Source: a virus. Taken from it: DNA of 64,000 nucleotides. Shown one piece after another: positions 60,923-64,000 of this stretch. The stretch is from positions 1 to 64,000 of IMG/VR virus record IMGVR_UViG_3300025168_000053. One strand, 5' to 3'. Under the pieces are notes generated by a model. The model ran no database searches. It was not told where the DNA came from and saw only the letters and a program-made list of their open reading frames with translations. The translations under genes were made by a program, and so were the position numbers. How positions within the stretch are numbered: the first letter of the stretch is position 1; every line of letters starts with the position of its first letter.

Positions 60923-61202
60923 GTTCTTTAATCATATCTTTAGTGGTTATTGCATACCGATGATATGAGATATGCCAACGCTGATAAGCAACCCAACGTG
61001 CAATCAAGTTGATTCTGTTTTTAGGATATTTGCTGCCGCAATAAGGGCAATATCGGAATCCCTCTAAAACCCAATTGAGATCGACTGGATGGCCGCACTT
61101 CCAAAGTGCAGATATTTTGGCCGATGGTTTGCGTGGTCTTGCTTCTGGAATCTCAAGGACTGGGATAGGCGCAGGGGCTAATTTGTCCTGTTCCTGTTCC
61201 AT
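60918..61202 (-). CDS. Zinc-ribbon protein
   Basis: 94 residues from ATG 61202; a GTG at 61223 inside the upstream gene would add 7. After a Pro/Ala/Lys-rich N terminus, KCGHPVD...YCPYCGSKYP forms a C-H-C-C zinc ribbon, and a basic helical tail with several Tyr/His/Trp follows. Function unknown. Confidence 0.7.
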   Translation of the reverse strand: MEQEQDKLAPAPIPVLEIPEARPRKPSAKISALWKCGHPVDLNWVLEGFRYCPYCGSKYPKNRINLIARWVAYQRWHISYHRYAITTKDMIKEQ

Positions 61203-61206
61203 CCCT

Positions 61207-61830
61207 TCACGCCCAATCTTCACCTAAGAACGAACTATTCTCATCAAAAGTTTCATCTAACTGTATAGTCACAGGTATGCCCCTCAAATGTTGATCTTCG
61301 GCTTCTTCCTTATTCGACCATTCACAGGCTTCGCATTTATCCTCTTTCGGATTTCCTCTCCCGTCATTCATTTTAGGATGGCCGCACCATTGGCAATCTG
61401 TCACTAAATCACAAGTTCCAAAGAATGCGCCAGGGGTCATGTCGTATGATTCATCATCAGTTCTCAATTGGAAGTGTTTCTTCCAGTCAATGGCCGACCA
61501 AAGGATCGGCGTTGCTTCCCATCCTTGACTCGCAAACGATGAAAAGAAAATCGCACAATCAACGTGTTTAGGATTCATCATATCGAAGTTCGCTGATACG
61601 TCATCTTTTGAAATCCAGCCCCGAAAGCCGTTTTCATCAATGAATGCAATGGCACGTTCCTCATCAAGAGCATAGTGTGGCAAGTCCAGATACGGGATGA
61701 ATGCGATAACATCTCCTTTGCTTGGTCGAGCCTCGTATGAGCCTAAGAATTGGCGGCTTTCCCTGCATCGCATGAAAGACACCATGATCGGTGAAAGCGG
61801 TGCTTTCGGGAACTCAACAAGTGTCGCCAT
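61207..61830 (-). CDS. Hypothetical protein with zinc-ribbon region
   Basis: 207 residues. The N-terminal 130 residues are alpha/beta with no named motif; near residues 138-170 lie CDLVTDCQWCG and CEACEW, a zinc ribbon. GAGGAATTGAA precedes the ATG. No family recognised. Confidence 0.75.
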   Translation of the reverse strand: MATLVEFPKAPLSPIMVSFMRCRESRQFLGSYEARPSKGDVIAFIPYLDLPHYALDEERAIAFIDENGFRGWISKDDVSANFDMMNPKHVDCAIFFSSFASQGWEATPILWSAIDWKKHFQLRTDDESYDMTPGAFFGTCDLVTDCQWCGHPKMNDGRGNPKEDKCEACEWSNKEEAEDQHLRGIPVTIQLDETFDENSSFLGEDWA

Positions 61831-61831
61831 T

Positions 61832-62125
61832 TCAATTCCTCATGGATGGTAGCATCTTCACTACACTTTTCGCTGGACCTGTTAGAATCAATAAGTCTTG
61901 CCCTTCATCATCAAAAGAAATCTCCCATCGAGATGTGTTGGTGAACTCCTTCTCGCCCTGTTCGTTTTCAAACCATCTTCTGGCGGGAATCATCCTCATC
62001 CATGAAGGCGGTTGCCCATAGACTGAATGAACCATGACCCACACTTTGTTTGCTGCGGATCGGGATTTAGGTTTCTTTTCATACGTGGTCATCTTTGGGC
62101 CACTGTTTTGCTTTGGTCGGTTCAT
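61832..62125 (-). CDS. Small basic protein
   Basis: 97 residues, a basic N terminus and a beta-rich core with Trp-rich strands. No motif recognised. Its start overlaps the preceding gene's stop by 4 bases. Confidence 0.7.
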   Translation of the reverse strand: MNRPKQNSGPKMTTYEKKPKSRSAANKVWVMVHSVYGQPPSWMRMIPARRWFENEQGEKEFTNTSRWEISFDDEGQDLLILTGPAKSVVKMLPSMRN

Positions 62126-62292
62126 TCAACCGCCTCCAAAACACCTGTTCGCATCCATTCATCCTGTATCACACCACGAAGGGCTTCAATGACACCATCA
62201 CGGTTCACGACAGGCACACCATCTAAGGTTTCATCACATTCGGCCAATGAGCCGATGAGCCTTGTCAATTCACTAACCATCTCGTCGCTCAT
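62122..62292 (-). CDS. Small acidic helical protein
   Basis: 56 residues from ATG 62292, directly after the stop of the large gene, with GGGG upstream. Longer upstream starts would read through that gene's coding end and are rejected. Mostly helix, acidic. No family recognised. Confidence 0.65.
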   Translation of the reverse strand: MSDEMVSELTRLIGSLAECDETLDGVPVVNRDGVIEALRGVIQDEWMRTGVLEAVE

Positions 62293-62293
62293 T

Positions 62294-64000
62294 TCAAAAC
62301 CCCATTGCGTTTGAAAAATTGAAACCATCAATGTCTTTGGTTGCTTCATCGTTTTCACGTTGTAGTTCGACTTCCTCATCATGCGCTGCTTGAAGTCCAT
62401 AGTGGCCTTCTGGCATCACTGGATTGCCTGTGTATTCCGCCCAATGCTGTTCGGATGCAAACCAACGCTCGCCAATGGCGGTCATGGCAATGAACTTTCC
62501 AGGCTCGGCTGATACAACACAACGCCCATTCTTTCCTTCAATGGCTGCAATGGGGGTGTCGATCATTGGAACTGGCGTGAAATCACGTTCTTCGAGGCGA
62601 GCATACGTTTCAATCATCGCCTCAGCATTCATGGCCTTAATCATAGCATAGTCGGCTTCAATTTCAGCATCGGTTTGCTCAGGTGCATATTCTGGTTCAT
62701 CATCAATCAATGCCTCAAGAGGTATTGGATTGTCTGTGATGGCTGGAACGTTCTCAATGGGCTTTGCCTCATAGATTGCACGTTGAGCCGAGCGTTCATT
62801 TGTTTGTTCAAACCATTCATCATCCTCAGCCATACGGACAGCATGACATTCTTCACAAATCCAATCGGGGGCATCATCAACGGCTTGTTCCTTTGAGATT
62901 GGAGTTCCGCAATCAGGGCAAGCGTGGAGGGATGGATCGGTGTCGTCAGCCTCTTTGAGAACTGGCGCATCGTCATCAACGGTTGGCCCACCAAAGGGCA
63001 AATCCCAAGCCTCACTAACCCTGAAAGAGATTGGTCGGCCACGTGCATAACGACCCGTTGGGGAACGCTCACAAGTGATGAGAAGGCGGAGGTTGTCGTT
63101 CAAGTTGAATCCGAGTTCGGTCCAGCCGCCACCGTGAACATTGTGTTCAATGTGATCCTCAGCCGTAATACTTGCCTCGAATTGGTCCAACACTCGCTTG
63201 ATGGTTTGCACATGGCAACCTGCGAGTTCGGCAACATCCTCAATCGTGCGATTTGTTTCAAGCGGTCCGTCGTTGGAAAGCCAAAGAGAGAACATTTGCC
63301 ACTTGATCCATTCAGTGGGTTGCTTCTTGAAATTGTGTGGGTTTTCCACGATCTCATCATCCACAGGTGGCGTTGGGTCAGCAACAACAACCACCACTTC
63401 TTCAACGTCATCGGTTTGCGGGGAAGCAACCTCTATCGAAGCGGGTTCAGGCTCAGTAAGGGAATGTGATACCCCGCCAACCTCCTGTTCCTCTTTGGGT
63501 GTGGAATCGTTAGCCAACAGTGCATCGGCTCTTGCAGCGAGTAAATCAGCAGGTGATGAAATCGGCTCAATTGCGATAACTTCAACCTCATCTGGCTTCT
63601 CTTCGAGTTCTTGAACATCAATGGTGAAATGCAATTTTACGCTGCCAGCCGACTTGCTGAGGAATGTGCGCTTGAAGGATTCCATCATCTCGCCAACAGC
63701 AATTGGGTGGCGGAGGTCTGGAAGTAAGGATTGGTCGATCTTGACCCTGCCTTCATCATTGACTTGCATGGCATTGTTGATTGCTGCATTGATGCCCTCA
63801 GCCCATTTGTAAGCAATGGTTGGGTCGCCTTCGCACATATCAATGAGAACGTCAATATACATGCCAATCAACCATTCTCTCGGAATGATTGCAGGTGTGG
63901 CTTTGTCGCTCATACCCACTGGAATTGAAACCATCGCTTTGCTTTCATCGGTTGGTTCAACCGTGAACAATTGGTTGCCAACACGGATTTGAATATCGGA
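62294..64000 (-). CDS. Large HTH and zinc-ribbon protein (5' partial)
   Basis: The reading frame stays open to base 64000, so the N terminus is off the window; a TTG at 63970 is an internal possibility only. In order: a folded N-terminal region, a long acidic Pro/Glu linker, a helix-turn-helix (EDVAELAGCHVQTIKRVLDQ), a WTELGFNL-like beta region, a zinc ribbon (ACPDCGTPI...CEECHAV), and an acidic C-terminal part. The HTH plus zinc ribbon recall transcription regulators or replication initiators. As the likely first gene of the - strand operon it could be an early regulator. Function not assigned. Confidence 0.75.
   Translation of the reverse strand, partial: SDIQIRVGNQLFTVEPTDESKAMVSIPVGMSDKATPAIIPREWLIGMYIDVLIDMCEGDPTIAYKWAEGINAAINNAMQVNDEGRVKIDQSLLPDLRHPIAVGEMMESFKRTFLSKSAGSVKLHFTIDVQELEEKPDEVEVIAIEPISSPADLLAARADALLANDSTPKEEQEVGGVSHSLTEPEPASIEVASPQTDDVEEVVVVVADPTPPVDDEIVENPHNFKKQPTEWIKWQMFSLWLSNDGPLETNRTIEDVAELAGCHVQTIKRVLDQFEASITAEDHIEHNVHGGGWTELGFNLNDNLRLLITCERSPTGRYARGRPISFRVSEAWDLPFGGPTVDDDAPVLKEADDTDPSLHACPDCGTPISKEQAVDDAPDWICEECHAVRMAEDDEWFEQTNERSAQRAIYEAKPIENVPAITDNPIPLEALIDDEPEYAPEQTDAEIEADYAMIKAMNAEAMIETYARLEERDFTPVPMIDTPIAAIEGKNGRCVVSAEPGKFIAMTAIGERWFASEQHWAEYTGNPVMPEGHYGLQAAHDEEVELQRENDEATKDIDGFNFSNAMGF

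Noticed and set aside
63003-63015. Another AGTGAGGCTT match on the - strand
   Set aside because: It lies in the middle of the large HTH gene, encodes a Ser-Glu-Ala-Trp stretch, lacks the TTTAA end and has no gene start downstream.
1-64000. tRNA genes, integrase, attachment sites or CRISPR
   Set aside because: No cloverleaf, tyrosine or serine recombinase motif, or repeat-spacer pattern was noticed by eye; a covariance-model search would be the decisive test.

Overview
The window is a stretch of a tailed double-stranded DNA virus genome (HK97-type head) and very probably infects an archaeon. Virion hallmarks are a large terminase, portal, prohead protease, major capsid protein, tail tube, tail assembly chaperone pair, tape measure and giant tail-tip proteins. 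The replication genes are archaeal/eukaryotic in kind: a primase that seems to join PriS-like catalytic and PriL-like Fe-S parts, an XPF/ERCC4-type nuclease, a Cas4-like nuclease, a RecA-like ATPase and a short TFB-like cyclin-fold protein. The gene types and moderate-to-low GC suggest a marine archaeal virus, perhaps of Marine Group II (Poseidoniales) and akin to magroviruses. That host assignment is inference. No tRNA, rRNA, CRISPR array, insertion sequence or integrase was seen.

Layout. Bases 1 to 43548 are read entirely on the + strand: packaging and portal (1-5914), small virion-associated genes and a 1156-residue protein carrying a degenerate DNA-ligase-like domain (5945-11509), protease-scaffold, capsid and decoration proteins (11552-15831), connectors (15845-18832), tail tube (18843-21032), chaperones with a lambda-like -1 frameshift site (21413-22131), tape measure (22136-23563), tail-tip and adhesin proteins with LamG-like domains (23564-39685), then a block of small tagged proteins and a Dam-like methylase (39687-43548). 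From 43549 to the right edge everything is on the - strand: a fibre-like protein and two accessory genes, a helicase-like ATPase, the repair and primase cluster, three modification enzymes (m5C methylase, adenine methylase, PAPS-reductase-like protein), the RecA-like ATPase, a second ligase-like protein, TFB-like and PC4-like proteins, many zinc-ribbon miniproteins, and a large HTH/zinc-ribbon protein cut by the window edge. The two arms converge with no spacer at 43548/43549. Genes are packed with ATGA, TGATG or TTGA overlaps, and no gap reaches 100 bases, so there is no long non-coding stretch.

The most striking unexplained signal is a short peptide, F-x-x-x-W-D-[LM]-[LM]-K-[AS], found once in each of at least eight otherwise unrelated proteins, either right at the N terminus or internally. 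They include a Dam-like methylase and a protein carrying a fragment of a helicase. Shorter forms of its core (D-L-[LM]-K-[AS]-D) occur near the N termini of the capsid protein and protease. The proposal is that it is a capsid-targeting and/or maturation-cleavage tag, comparable in concept to the capsid-targeting peptides of phage T4 internal proteins, marking a cargo set that is packed into the head and delivered with the DNA.
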